Source of the DNA: Lineus longissimus
Lineage: Eukaryota > Nemertea > Pilidiophora > Heteronemertea > Lineidae
Length of the DNA: 64,000 nt
Direction: 5' to 3'
Assembly (NCBI RefSeq): GCF_910592395.1
Contig: NC_088323.1
Coordinates: forward strand, 12,075,501 to 12,139,500
Positions 21,826 through 35,452 of this stretch are shown piece after piece. Below the pieces are notes generated by a model. The model made no database searches. It was not told the origin of the DNA and was given only the letters and a program-made list of their open reading frames with translations. A program made the translations under genes and the position numbers. The first letter of the stretch is position 1. Each line of letters starts with the position of its first letter.

Positions 21826-24800
21826 GGACTAAGTACAAATGCGAACAATACCTCGATGTTCTAAATGAATCTATTGACTTTGACAATGAATCAATCAAAC
21901 TGAAATGGCACAAAGACTGTTCAGGATTCACCAGTGCGCTTCATTTAAATAGACTTAAAGCTAAATATGACAAAGCTGACGCTCCATCTGCCCGGATTGC
22001 AAATATTGCAGATCCAACCTATGACACAGCTGGAATAGTATCGAGGAGTGGTGTCCCAAAGATGGATGGAACAAATGCATGTTCTGTCAAGTTCTGTCGG
22101 GTTCTCTTAGTCAAGTACAAACTATAGAAACATCCGAAAAAATTATCAAAGTTTCACGAAATCATCTCCTTTTGCAGTATCGCCTTGCATGTATATCTGA
22201 CTTAGTGGATGTAGAAGGGAAATATCACTTGACATGCTACTCGAAATTTCTAAGACAGCAATCAAATTATGAGTTGTTTTTAGACTCTTCATCTTGTGCA
22301 CTAAACCAGGCATGTTTCAATTATTTAATAGAATACCCTGAGAGCGGAATAAAGCAAGACAACATTTATTCCATAAAAACTGTTTGGGAACGCTACTGTG
22401 AATTGGTGACTATGACACAGCATGACACTCTCTCCGTCAATGAAAACAGCAGCAACAGTATGTGACTATTTCGAATGAAAATTCAAGAACATTTCGGCAA
22501 CAAGATCGAATTCATGGCACAGGAACGCAAACGTGATTCTTTGTTGATTGTACCCAATACACGAAGAGAAACACTTATTGGGAAATTAAAGGAAAATGTA
22601 TCAGAACTTGCTGAAAAAGCAATTGAATGCCAACTTTTAAAGAGTCTCAGGGAAACTGACCTCGACACAGAGTTCTTAAGGAGTATGCACCATGTAAGCA
22701 CCAGAATCAAGTCTGATCTTAAGTGCATAAAATCCCACAATCGGTATACCGGTATAGACCAGGACCATGTTGAAGACATTGTTCCACCCCGTCTCTTTCT
22801 GCTATTAAGCATGGTGATAGAAAACAATGAGCAAGAGGAACAGCATGAAAAAATCCTCAGTATCGCACAGGACATTATATTTGTTTCGTCGCAGGGAAGA
22901 ACACTTACTCCTAAGCATGTAGGGTTAGCATCTACACTCCACCACGCCGCTGGAAACAAGTCTCTTGTCCAACTGCTGCATGCTGAAGGTCATTGCAGCA
23001 GCTATAAAACGATTGAGAAAACTGACACATCAATTGCGAACTCCGAGGTAAAGAGATGGGAAGAAAATGGACATGTCGTTGTCCCCAAACTTGATCCCTG
23101 GAAAGTTCACACAGTTCGCTGAAAACAATATCAATATAAAGATAGAAACACTCGATGGCAAGGGGATGTTCAATGCAACTCAGTGTGCTGCTTTTCAATT
23201 TGGCAATACCGGTGCTGAAAATGCACACCCCCAGGGCGAACAGAGTAAAGAAATAGGAAAACAGAGGAGTTTTGGCCCATCCCTTCCACATGATTTTCAT
23301 GAGATCTTTCCTTCCGGTTATCGAAGTAGTCAGCGACCTGCACCAATCTTCCCTTTGATTGACATGTATTTGTACACGCCTAGCAAAGATTATCTGACAA
23401 TGTCGAAAGCAAAGGACATCGCATTGATTCTATGTCGTTTAAGGAACACCGAAGAACAGAAGATTCCTGCATGGACAGGATTTAACCAAGTTGTCTCATC
23501 ATTTCAGTCGGAGATCACAACTGTTGGACACATGCCGATCATTCCAGCTCCTGCTGATAACATGGACATGGTGTACATCGTCATATGTAGATGCAAATCA
23601 ATTTCAGAAAAATTAGGGCAAAAACACACAGTCATAACGTTTGATCAGGCCCTCTACTGCAGAGCTAAGGAACTGGTTTGGGTACATGAAAATCAATTAT
23701 CCAATGTCATCATTCGTCTTGGAGGTTTCCATTCTACAATGAACTTTATGAAGCATTTTGAATCATCTGGGCTGAGAGACATATGGGTTGAAAGTGGGGT
23801 GTTTGGCGATAATTCCACATTGCACCTGTTAACGGGACATGCTTATAACAAAGCTGTACGTGGACATAAATTCTAAAATACCTTGGTACCGTAAAGTCAA
23901 CTTTTAAATGGAAAATGCATAAGCCTCGTTCTGAGAGTGGAGTGTTTTGGACACGCAACCAAGATGCTCTACCAAAGTTCCCTCGGGTTGCACTAAAATG
24001 TGGAACCATGCACACAGCTCACTTCAGAAGTTTGAGGCTCTCAAAACACTGCTTCAAACACAAATCAGCCAAGGAAGCATCAACCACCCTAAGTTTTTTA
24101 ATGAGCACTACACATATTTGCTGAGAAAAACGCTCCAAATAGCCCATTTGCGCGGATTTTAGCGTCACTTGAGCGAGCCGATCCGGACTTCCTATACGGG
24201 CTGCCGTAACGTAATGTAAACAACGGCGCTACCGGCGCTCCGGGCAGGCGATGGATGAAATTGGCCAAATTCGCACATATTCAAGTTATTTCGTGGCCTA
24301 TCTTTTTAAGTTTGAGGTATTTTAGAATAGAAATTGAACCCTCGGCTTCGGACCTTGGTTGAGTTACCAAGACACTCGAGGGTGGAGCTAAAATTTCGTC
24401 CAAACCCTCGCCTGTCGGCTCGGGTTTGGACTGTATTTTAGCTCCACCCTCGAGTGTCTTGGTAACTCAACCAAGGTGCTCCGCCTCGGGTTCAATTCCT
24501 TAACTAACATTCAAAGCCCTCTGGCGAATATTGTGGTCTGAGTTTGAGAATTGGACAAGTACAAATGGGAAAATCCTAGATGACCGGTTAATGAGGCAAG
24601 TAAATATTGTAATTAACAAGTTCAGAGACCATGAATCTGGAGAGGCATCAACGTTTTTTGAAGAGCTTGTTGAAGCAACCGCACAGCTGTCTGGATTATT
24701 GGAGGAGTTCGATGCTTCGAAGACTGATTGTCCCACCTTTACGTATTGGAGACAATACCTGGAAATGGTAGAAATTCTCCTGGGTTTTATCCGTGCAGAG

Positions 24801-26335
24801 CGTGAGGGAAGTTGGGAGCTTCACCTTGAGTTGTTTTCCAGAATGTTGCCCTACTTCGCTGTATATGATCATACAAACTATGCTCGTTGGGGTCCAGTGT
24901 ATCTTGCTAATATGAGGAACCTGATTACAACTGCACCCGAAGTGCATGCTGAGTTCATGGCGGGACGTTTTTCAATCAAAAGAACGAACCACAAGTTCTG
25001 TCAGGTTGCGAGCGACCAGGCTCTCGAACACATCAATCGCATTGCCAAGGTTAGTGGAGGAATTGTTGGCATCACACACCTAGATGCAACGAGAGATAGA
25101 TAGTGTTTGACCTACAACGAACGTTCCAGAATTTCTGATGATACCCTTTCTCTTTTCAACCTGCGGCATGAGGACACAAATGATGACTTTAGCCACCGGG
25201 ACAGTGGACCGGCTGGCATTCAGCGAGACCAAGTAGATATAGCTAAACTTGTCACTGAGTTCAAAGGTTTTAATGTGTTCTCCACCACGTCCCAGGATCT
25301 GATTTCCTTGTCTACCAGTGATGTTGCCCCTGATGACGTGAAGACAGCGCTCCTCTAAGTTGAAGAAAAGGGTACGAGTCTGGCAAAAGATTTCGTCAAA
25401 CGCGTCTCCTTGAAAAGTCCACCGACTTTTATTCCAGGCTTCCCCAGAATAAGTAAAAAATTCTTGCATCTATGTACAAGGTGAAAGTTCCAATTGAGAA
25501 GGACAAGGTGGTGGAGGTTAAAGCAGAATGAGATATATTTAGACGATTGCTGTTGGCATCGGAGAGTTGACGAAATGTGAACTTAGATAACATTCTGAAT
25601 TATGAACTGGCACCAGTACCTCTCTCACTTGCGAAGACCAATTCCACATTACATTCAACAGCTAAATCCGACCTCATTGAGATACTATGTGAAAATGTTC
25701 AAACAACAGAAACCCTTCCGGACAGTAACAGCCGCATGTGTCTTCTTATGGATGCGCCAGCACTAATTCAGGCCATAGGGAAACCAGATGATGCAAAGAC
25801 ATTTGGGGATCTTGCTGATATTTTTTGTAAAAGTGTGGAACGAAAATTCATCTCAGGATATTCTAGGGTCGATGTGCTGTTTGACAGGTACCTAGAAACA
25901 TCAATCAAGGATGGAACACGTTCACATCGGGCAGGGGGCTTGCGACCAATCAGGCGTGTGATCGATTCAAGGGCTGTTAAACTGCCTCAAACCTGGAAAC
26001 AGTTCATAGACCATCATGGAAACAAATCAGAATTAGCTTCGTTTTTAAGCACTGAACTTATCCGAAGTTCCAGTGATCTGCCACCAGGAAGTGAACTTGA
26101 GTTATCCGGGGGGTTTGAAGATATCAGGGAAGTTTGGTCCTCCTGTCGAGATCCCTCTGATATCTTGCATCTACAGTCGACTCATGAAGAAGCTGACACT
26201 AGGCTCATTCTCCACGCAAAGGAAGCATCTGATTCAGGGTACAAACGAGTTGTGGTTCAGTGTCGGGACACAGATGTTCTTGTGCTTATTGTGGGTCACC
26301 GTAAGCATCTGTGTACCAAAATATTAGTCTTATTG
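21826..26335 (+). pseudogene. Academ-like transposase with XPG/PIN-type nuclease domain
   Basis: Blocks in order: KLKWHKDCSGFTS (about 21900), a CxFCQ then DLVDVEGKYHLTCYSKFLR block (22190-22255), FDQALYCRAKELVW and IIRLGGFHSTMNFMKHFESSGL (23640-23770), FTYWRQYLEMVEILLGFIRAE then LPYFAVYDHTNYARWGPVYL (24735-24905), a LDAPALIQAIGKP block with VDVLFDRYLETSIKDGTR (25740-25920), and a PIN/XPG-like block THEEADTRLILHA ... RDTDVLVLIVGH (26180-26300). An XPG-like nuclease joined to this transposase body fits the AcademX branch of the Academ superfamily. It is inactive: frame changes near 22070, 22465, 23100 and 25100, a stop at 25356-25358, and about 620 bases of foreign DNA at 23875-24495. The last readable residues (HLCTKILVLLGS) overlap in homology with the start of the piece at 42.0 kb. 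Confidence 0.6.
24332..24497. repeat. Foldback (perfect 42-bp inverted repeat)
   Basis: The arms 24353-24394 and 24435-24476 are exact reverse complements (ccttggttgagttaccaaga...), separated by 40 bases that themselves contain gtccaaaccc/gggtttggac. It lies in the foreign segment that interrupts the Academ-like reading frame and is probably a foldback or MITE-like element. Confidence 0.8.
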
Positions 26336-27060
26336 GGATCTTTATGTGTACAAAAAAGGCCTTATGGGGTAATGTCCATTTTATGGGGAATTTATTTTTC
26401 CCCACAATATTTAATGATTGGAAAGGTCCTGTGGGGATATTCTAAGTGTCCTCAAGTAGCGTTGTTGATTCCCCATAGGGAAGACATTTACTAAATTTCA
26501 CTAGAGTTCCCCATTAGGGTTGAACCTGCGATGTTGGATCCTGCATTAAGATGGCAGCACCTATCTCAAACCTCATCCCAGGGTTAACATATGGATTCCC
26601 CATAAGGAATGAGGGGACGAGGTTGTTTTCGAGATGAGGCTCACAAGGTGACACACATACATGACATCATAGCATGCACATAGGAAGCTTCATGCTTGTG
26701 CTCCAGACAAATGCCAGAAGTGTGTTGAATAGTAAGTAAAATACTAGTTTCTTCTGAAATATGCATGTTGGCCTATGTATTTAAGGCAACAACTATGCAA
26801 GGCTTGTATGTATGCATCATGACAATTGGCCAAGCAAGGCCGAGGTGTTTCAGTAGGCCAACTGGTAATTCTGGCATGCATGGTAGGCCTATCATCATGG
26901 TATTATTTGAATTGCACCTAGGGGGTAGGCTAGTGTGCTATTCACTTGTCCTCTATGGATTGTCAGTGACAGCATCAGGATGTAGGCCTATTTTCCTGAT
27001 CAGTTAAATTATTCCCCACTGGGTCATTATATTGACAGTATTTATGATGTCTAATTTTGA
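26336..27060. other. Transition zone with scattered TTATGGGG/CCCCATAA words
   Basis: The words ttatgggg, tgtggggata and their complements (ttccccat, ttccccaca) recur in both orientations, including a ggggaatttatttttcccc hairpin near 26383. The downstream array uses one orientation only. No coding region. Confidence 0.5.
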
Positions 27061-28880
27061 TATTCCCCACAAGGGCATTGATGATTGCGTTAGGGACAGG
27101 CAAGTGATTAGGACATTGGAGAAGTGGCGATTTGCTGGCATGTATTGTTCAGTCTGGTGAGGTGACCATGGACATGCTGGTCATGGTAGGGCCCCGGACC
27201 TGACAATAGGATTAGGACCCAGGCCTTGCAAAGCCAGCAAATCACCACTCTGCCATATTCCCCACAAGATGATTGATATTGACAACATTGGGCTTGCCAT
27301 TCCCCAAAAGGGCACTGTTGACTGCGTTAGGAATTTTCCCCACAAGGTGAATGGTATCGGCACCATTAGGATAACTAAGTTTGCTATTCCCAAAAAACGG
27401 TCATTGTTGACTTTGATAGGGATAATCCCCGCAAGGTCATTTTTATTCCTCCATTATTTTGATATTCCCACAAGATCATTGATATTGACTGCATTACATT
27501 ATGATGCTTTTAGATTTTGATATTCCCCACTAGGTCATTTTTGACCGCGTTACAGATATTCCCCACAAGGTCATTGATATCGACACCTTTAGGATATCCA
27601 ATTTTAATATTCCCCACAAGTTCATTGTGGACTGCGTTAGGGTTAATCCCTGCAAGGTCATTGTTAATGTTATTGACTGCTTTATTTTGATTTTCCCCAC
27701 AAGAGCATTGATATTGACTGCATGATAATGCTTTTAAATTTTGATATTCCCCACAAGGTCATTGTTATTGACTGCTTTATTTTGATTTTCCCCACAATAG
27801 CATTGATATTTACTGCATTGGGCTTGCCATTCCCCACAATGGCAATGCTGACTGCGTTAGGAATTTTCCCCACAAATTGAATGGTAGGTAGCATTAAAGT
27901 TTGCTATTCCCAAAAAGGGCGTTGTTGACTTTGATAGGGATAATCCCCACAAGGTCATTTTTATTCCTGCATTATTTTGATTCCCAAAAGAGCATTGATA
28001 TTGACTGCATTATGATGCTTTTAGATTTGATATTCCCCACAAGGTCATTGTTGATGCATTACGGATATTCCCCGCAAGGTCATTGTTATTGACTGCTTTA
28101 TTTTGATTTTCCCCACAAGAGCATTGATATTTACTGCATTGGGCTTGCCATTCCCCACAATGGCAATTTTAACTGTGTTGTTGTTATTCCTGCATTATTT
28201 TGATTCCCGAAAGAGCATTGAAAAAATATTGACTGCGTTATGATGCTTTTAGATTTTGATATTCCCCACAAGGTCATTGTTGACTGCATTACGGATATTC
28301 CCCACAAGGTCATTGATATCGACACGATTAGGATATCTAATTTTGATGTTCCCCACAAGGTCATTGTTAACTGCGTTAGGGATAATCCCCGCAAGATCAT
28401 TGTTATTGACTGCTTTATTTTGATATTCCCCACAAGGTCATTGATATTTTAGAATCTGCAATAGGATGCTTAAGATTGATATTCCCCACAAGGTCATTGT
28501 TGACTGCGTTAGGGATATTCCCCACAAGGTCATTGTTATCGACAGCATTATGATTCTAATTTTGATATTCCCCACATGGACATTGTTGACTGCGTTAGGG
28601 ATATTCCCTGCAAGGTCATTGATATCGACAGCATTATGATTTTAACTTTGATATTCCCCACAAGGACATTGTTGACTGCGTAAGGGATATTCCCCGCAAG
28701 GTCATTGATATCGACAGCATTATGATTTTAACATTGATATTCCCCACAAGGACATTGTTGACTGCGTTAGGGATATTCCCCGCAAGGTCATTGAATTCGA
28801 CAGCATTATGATTCTAACTTTGATATTCCCCACAAGGACATTGTTGACTGCGTTAGAGATATTCCCTGCAAGGTCGAAAT
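27060..28880 (+). repeat. 86-bp minisatellite built from two CCCCACAAGG half-units
   Basis: Each unit has two half-units starting attccccacaaggtcattg or attccccgcaaggtcattg; the first is followed by ttgactgcgttagggat and the second by atatcgacagcattatg. Spacing is exactly 86 bases over the last copies (28651, 28737, 28823). The left part (27060-28200) is more irregular, with partial units and unrelated fillers. Younger copies lie at the right end. Open frames through it are caused by the repeat. Confidence 0.85.
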
Positions 28881-30299
28881 CGGAATCATCCCTGTTTTTA
28901 AAACAACAAACACATGATCTTTTTTACTCCTTGTAGGGAAGGTGCTTTTATTATAAACCCCCCCCCCCCCCCACCACCACCACCACAGTAATGTGATAGA
29001 ACAGTCTGGTTTGCTTTCTCATCCCTATTGGATTATATTCCTGTTTTCCCCACGAGTTGTATGCCATTTCAAACTGAGGTATTCTAAATCCCACATCTGT
29101 TGATAGCCCCTTGAGAACATGTATCATGTACATGAGGTTAGTTGTAAACCCCTCTGCTTCACTGTGAAACATATTCCATCACCGGGGCACTGGATGGGTC
29201 ATCTGTATTAGAAACCAGTCTCCTTGACCTTTTAAAAAAATATCCTGTGTTTCCTTTATTTTTGTAGAAATTCTTCCAGTCCACTGTCTCTGCTTTGCTG
29301 CCAGTGATCCTGAACCCGCGGCCTCAGCTAGATTGTTTCTTTGGGAAAATATTTATTATTTAGCCACCTTAGTCCTTTCCTGATGACTGAAGCAGTACCT
29401 ACCATTGTATTTCCAAACAACAGTGATTTTATTAGCAGTTTTGAAACCTTTCTTGAACTGGAGTTTGACATCATACCTTGCCAATTATTTGGGATTTGCT
29501 GCATATGCTTTTTCTCTTACGCAGATTTCAATTTGGCTGTCGAAGATCTTTTTTATAGTGAATTCTTACATCACATTTGTTTTTACCGGCAAGCTGGGCC
29601 AGAGACAAACTGGGAAGCATTGCAGTGGTTGTGGTAGCCATCATTTTTGGTGAGACTATTATCAGCCTCTTTAGAGTTCAATATTTTGCTGTTTGGTTAG
29701 CATTATATGCAACAGAGTTGGACAATTGCTGCTTTTATTAGTATCCGCCTCTCACGGAAGTGAGAGAGGCAAAGACCATTTCCCAAAAGTGGCAGGGACT
29801 CAAGAGTCTGCTTGCAGACTTGACTGACCATTTTAATTCTTTGAATCATTTGTTATATTCCGGTTGGCTGGTTTATTTGAAACGCTGTTATTGCTAACGT
29901 GGCGTTAGTTCCAACGGTGAAATTTCAAACTTGTATTACTTGGAAACCTTAAGTCTCAGCGATGTGTGAACCAAAATCAGAAATTAAAAAACCCAATGAA
30001 ACAAGAGAACATTCTCCATCAGCTTGTGTAGTTTATGGCCTGTTCAACTGCTCCAGAGGTTTGTATCAGGTGATCATATCTGGCCAAGTTTGCTGAAAAC
30101 CGCATACCGATCCCCTTCAAGTCTCCCATGAGGAGCTGTTGCACTGTTAGTTAATTTTGCATGGAATTCAAGATTTTGGTTAGCATGGTTATGGACTTAA
30201 TCATCATGATGGGCGTGATTGTAGAGCAGTAAAGGTGTTGGGCTTGTAATCAGCGTTCAATTTTTATTCAATATTGCAATTGTTCATCACAGATTAAAA
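28881..30299. other. Non-coding upstream region of the recombinase-like gene
   Basis: Contains a run of about 15 C followed by (cca)n at 28959-28985 and a short hairpin cctctcacggaagtgagagg at 29748-29767. No exon with matching splice phases was recognised upstream of the ATG at 30300. Confidence 0.45.
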
Positions 30300-32309
30300 A
30301 TGTCAACAAGGCGAAGTGGGCCAAAACGTGGGACAATATCAACGTCCTCAGGATTCGGTGAGTTTTCAATGTCCAGCTTTGTCATTCATAAATACAATGT
30401 ACCAACTACCAGTGGAATGATGCTAGCTATTACACCATATTTGCCGTTATGGATTGTATATTGCATATTTTTATTGCTGATCAGGTTGTCATAGCTGGCA
30501 AGATTCTGAGTGCTATTTCCTCCCCATTATTAAGGCATTGAGGGATGTTGTGTTGTGTACCATAAATGAAAATGTCTTGAATGGAGGAGGAAGAACAATG
30601 TAACAGTTGGACTTCCTTGTCAAATCTGCTATCTGCGCATTGAAGTGAGGAATGAATACCTAAGTATGACAATGAGTAATTTGCTGTGAAATTTTATTGT
30701 GCAAATATGTTACACTACTGTTTATTTCTTCAGATTTCTCAGAGGGTGAACCGGTTATTGTTTACCTAAGATCGTCCAACATCTGGTGGCCTGGGTTTAT
30801 CAAGGACATTGACGATGAGCTAATTGTTCATTTCTTCAATGCAGAAACTGAGTAAGTTGAATGCATTCATTTCCGTTTTGGTAAAGTCATTTTTGGCTGC
30901 GTGCACTTTATGAATCAATCACGAGAGTGCATTATGATATCATGAGAGATCAGAGAAGGTTTTGCTGTCACTTTTGTCCATTTGTTTCATCATGCCTCAC
31001 TCACCACGAATGTTTCAAGGAGAAATTATTCTGTATTTTCCCAAATTATAATTACTTGTTTGGCCCTGTGCGCTGCTGACGTCTATCGGTAAAAACTTCT
31101 CATAATCCTTGCGTTTAACGCTAGGCCCTTCCTTTTTAAACAGTTAGGAGTAATATCTTTAAGCAGAATGGGTTATTATAACAAAGTGTGTTGTTGCGTT
31201 GTGATTCAGAGAAAAAATAAAATGGAATCAAAGGAAAAACATTAAGCGTTTTACCAAGGACCAGCCTGAAACTTTGAGAACACGTGGTAATTATGTTTCT
31301 TTTCAAGCGTTAAATATGTTCACATATTTTTTGTTAAAATCTCATTCATGTCCCAGCACAGCAAATCAGGCATAAGTCACATTGGAGCACTTGGAGAAAA
31401 TTGCCTATTTATATGCTTTTATATTGCATGTTCATGTACTTTCCAATTTTCAATGTCATGAAAGTAAGTTTTTGAACTTTCAAAATATTATTCATCCTTC
31501 AAACACCAATGATCTAGAAAGCCAAGAACACAATTTTCAAACTGCTTATACCGGGTATCAGTAATCGATGTATTGCTCGGGAAATTCACACCACCCGACG
31601 TGACAGTTTTCAGCCAATCACGACTTACCAGAAGAGTCTGAGACAACTGACAGCTTCTCATTACCTGATTTCATTGGTTGTTCCATTATCCATTCATTTC
31701 AACCAAATGTTAGAATGGCTGTGGGGAGCCTAATAAAAACATCAACTTTTACTATGTGTCTTAAGCCTGATTATGCTGCAATTCTGACATGTTTGTTCCT
31801 GTGGCAAGTATGAAAAAAATTGCTAGTTTCATATCATGTCTTTTAGTTCTCACAGGGCAGATTTTATTTTCAAATTTGTCTACTGATTACATCTGACGAT
31901 AACAGCTCTGGCCATAGGTTTCAAGAAAGGACCTTTTTTATTTTGTTTCTTCAAACAATATAAATTTTGCATCCGTACTGTCTATGAATGAAGTAATATG
32001 AGTGTTGTCCAATCAAAAAACAAGAAATCCAAAACCAACATTCATACTGCCAACATTGTTTGACTGAAGTTGAAAGGCTCACTGCAAGGACTCGTGGTGT
32101 TGAACGTCTGGACTTTCCCTACCATAATTTTGCAGTGACCCCTTCAATTTTATTTCATTTCTATTGGTCTGCAAGGAAACGCTTATGACTTTTTTTTAGA
32201 AATACTCAAGAAGAAGAAAAACCTTAACAAGTTCATCAAAAAATTTGAGGATGACATAAAATGCTGTTATGAAATATTTCATCTGCAAAGCAAGCCAAGT
32301 AATGATCGC

Positions 32310-32699
32310 AGTGATGATAGCGACAAGAGTAAAACCGCATGTGATCCCAGCGATGATGGTGACAAGAATAAAACCGCAAGTGATCCTAGTGATGATAGCG
32401 ACAAGAGTATAACTGCACGTGATCCCAGAGATGATAGCGACAAGAGTAAAACCGCATGTGATCCAAGCGATGATGGTGACAAGTGTAAAACTGCACTTGA
32501 TCCCAGAGATGATAGCGACAAGAGTAAAACCGCAAGTGATCCCAGCGATGATGGCGACAAGAGTAAAACTGCCAGTGATCCCAGCGATGATGGCGACAAG
32601 AGGAAAACCGCAAGTGATCCCAGCGATGATGGCGACAAGAGTAAAATTGCACGTGATCCCAGTGATGATGGCGACAAGAGTAAAACTGCACGTGATCCA
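32310..32699 (+). repeat. Ten 39-bp coding repeats (SDDGDKSKTASDP)
   Basis: Ten head-to-tail copies of a 13-residue unit with variants at SDDS/SDDG/RDDS and ASDP/ACDP/ARDP, all in the frame of exon 3 of the recombinase-like gene. The charge pattern alternates acidic and basic residues. More diverged acidic sequence with similar codons continues to about 33100. Long antisense frames here are mirror artefacts of the repeat. Confidence 0.9.
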
Positions 32700-35249
32700 A
32701 GGCATGATGTCAACAACTTGGAGGCGGGGGAAATAGCGCAAGATCACAAAGATGATATCAACAACATCTCTAACGTGGCTGAATTAGCACATGACGATGT
32801 ACTGTATCTGCCAATGGATGATGTTAATTTGTTATTAGAAGTACTTAATACTAATGAAGAAGAACAAGAACAATTCATCATCGGTCTTCTCGGGACAAGC
32901 AGTGATGACCACAACTGCTCTGACGTGGCTGGAATTGGCAACAACTCTGAGGAAAGTAAAGTAACATGTAGTGGTCCCAGTGATGATGGCAACAACTCTG
33001 CTCTGGCACCTGCATGTGATCCCGATGATGATGGCAACAGATCTGAGGATGAAACTGAACATGATCCTTCATATGAACCAGATGACAGCGACTCCATAGT
33101 ATCAGGAACAACTAGTGGAGAAGAGTCTGACGTTATTTCCTGCTTGTCATTAAGTGCCTTAGGTATGAAGAAACGGAAAAGAACGAGGAATCAACGTCCT
33201 CCAACAGAAAAGATGTGCTCTTCAAACAATGATGACATTTTCATCAAAAAAGTTTGCAAAAGACAAACTCACCTTGTAAGTGGAAAGGAGAAAAGGGATG
33301 AAAGGGTACATAACAAGTACCAGAGTTGCCTATATTGTGAGAAATTGGTGGCGAAGCTCAGTAGTCATGTTTCCAACACGCATAAGGGGGAAAAAGAGGT
33401 GAAAGCAATTTTGGCTCTTGAGATTAGGAAGGATGATAGCAAGACTGAGAAAGAAAGGAAAAGAACAGCAAGGAATAGGAGCTTTGAAAAATTACGGAAT
33501 CGGGGAAATTTCAAGCACAATCAGAAAGTCCTGGATAGTGGAAAGGGAGAGTTGATACTGGTTAGGCGACCAGTTGGAGCATTCAGGGTAGAAGACTACG
33601 GCCCGTGCTGTTACTGCCTAGGATTCTTCCTGAAGTCAGACCTGGGAAAGCATCAGACAGAACACTGTCACTTCAAGAAGGGACCCATTGAAGGAAAGTT
33701 GGCTCGGTTCAGAGTGAAATCTTGCTTGGGAAGCATTTGAATGCATCAGAAATGCTAAAGAAGAAAATAATTCCATCTATGCAGAATGATGAAATAAAGG
33801 AGATTGCGGTAAATGATGAGATGATCATTGAGCTTGGTAATTCATGGGCGTGAAAGAGTAGAGGAAACAAGGCCAAGGGTAAACACTACGTTTCCCAGAA
33901 GCTCAGGCAATGCGGGAAGTACCTGAAGAATCTCAGATCTATTGCAGAGGATGAGAATCTGATGATGTGGGATTTCCTAAATCCAAGTAAATTTGATACA
34001 TGCATTGAGGCAGCGGTATTCTCTGCAGGAACAAAAGTTGTGGACGAGGAACTGGAGAAACCAAGTGTTGCCATTAAAATTGGACATAACTTGTCTAAAT
34101 TGGCATCAATTAAGAGAGCTCTGGGATTGCGAAACAACGATGAGGTTGCCATAAAGGAGGCAAACCGTTTTCTTGAGCTCAAGGAGTGGGTGGAAAAGGT
34201 TACTGCTTTTGCACGTGAAAATCTTGCAGTGCGGAAACACAACAAGAAAGTCTGCCTACCACGAACTGATGACATTAGAAAGTTGACAGCTCACTTGAAG
34301 GATAAGCTTGCAACAGTACTGCCAAAGGCTGCTGAGGGTTGTACATTCGAACTCTACAGGGAAATCCAGATGCTCGTGCTCACAAGGCTACTCACGTTCA
34401 ACAGAAGACGCCCTGGAGAGCTGGAACAAATGCTGTAAGTAAGATTATGCCTTTGGCTTATACTGATTCAAAAGTGCCGCCGTCATCACCTTATACCTTG
34501 AATACACCACACATTCAGTATGCCTCAAATCATTCATTTTATTATCTTTTATGAAGTCAGACTTTTCTGTTGATCTGCTGACAGCCACAAAGCCCGTCAA
34601 AAGAAATCATATTTTGAACAATTTCGCATATGCCGCAACCCAAATTCTCAAAGAAAAACGGTATTAATGATTTTTTCTCCCTCCATTATTTGAACAATAG
34701 GGAAACCAAAGATACATGATCTATCTTTGGTGAATCTTTATTCTAGCTGTCATACGTATGACACAGAAATGTTTACTGTGCTTCTAAATGTTTCGACATG
34801 GCTGTGCCATCACCGACATCCATCCGGAGGCCATTCTGCTGGTTGCTCTACCCTAGAATGATGACATCTTACAATTTTACATTGCAGGACGACATCATAC
34901 ATTAACAGACCCAACTTGTTGGAGGAGGGGATAGATACGGTGAAAGAAAATATGACACCTCTCGAGAAGAAACTAGTTTCTGGACTTGACATGGTTGAAC
35001 TGAGAGGAAAGCGAGGAAGAAAGGTCCCTGTGCTTCTCCCACAAGAGTGCAAAGCTCCCATGGCATTCCTCCAATTGAACAGGAACAAGGTCGGGATACA
35101 AGAAAGCAATATATACTTATTTGCTACAACAGGTAGGTAACATCAAAAATAAATATCCCTTTTTGGTAATACTATAAGAATGTAATTAAAATTAGTTGTG
35201 AGATCAAGCCTTCAGCAATTTTCTATACACACGCTCAACCTACTTATTG

Positions 35250-35452
35250 CAGTTCTGTACCGGTGTCATAGAATGTAATGCCCCCGATATCAGATGCCCG
35301 CTTCCTTTGTTAGGTGGCATCTGGTGTCAGATGTTTCTGTTTGTCAGTGCCCGGCTGACTTTTTTTCCGTCAGAATCTATTGTTGGGGGCATCTCATATC
35401 GGGGGGGGGGGGGGGGGGGGGGGCATGACATTCTATGACACCGGTACTGCAC
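35250..35452. mobile_element. MITE of about 200 bp with G-run, in an intron
   Basis: Inverted ends gtaccggtgtcatagaatgt (35258) and acattctatgacaccggtac (to 35448, one mismatch in the next bases) continue into ccccc/ggggg. The right arm contains about 24 consecutive G. It lies between exons at 35132 and 35730 of the recombinase-like gene and would be spliced out. Confidence 0.75.

Noticed and set aside
32196-33111. Long minus-strand and alternative-frame ORFs (repeats of ITCGFTLVAII, HHRWDH, SSLGS)
   Set aside because: Mirror frames of the 39-bp acidic coding repeat; the plus frame is supported by splice sites and by continuity with downstream domains.
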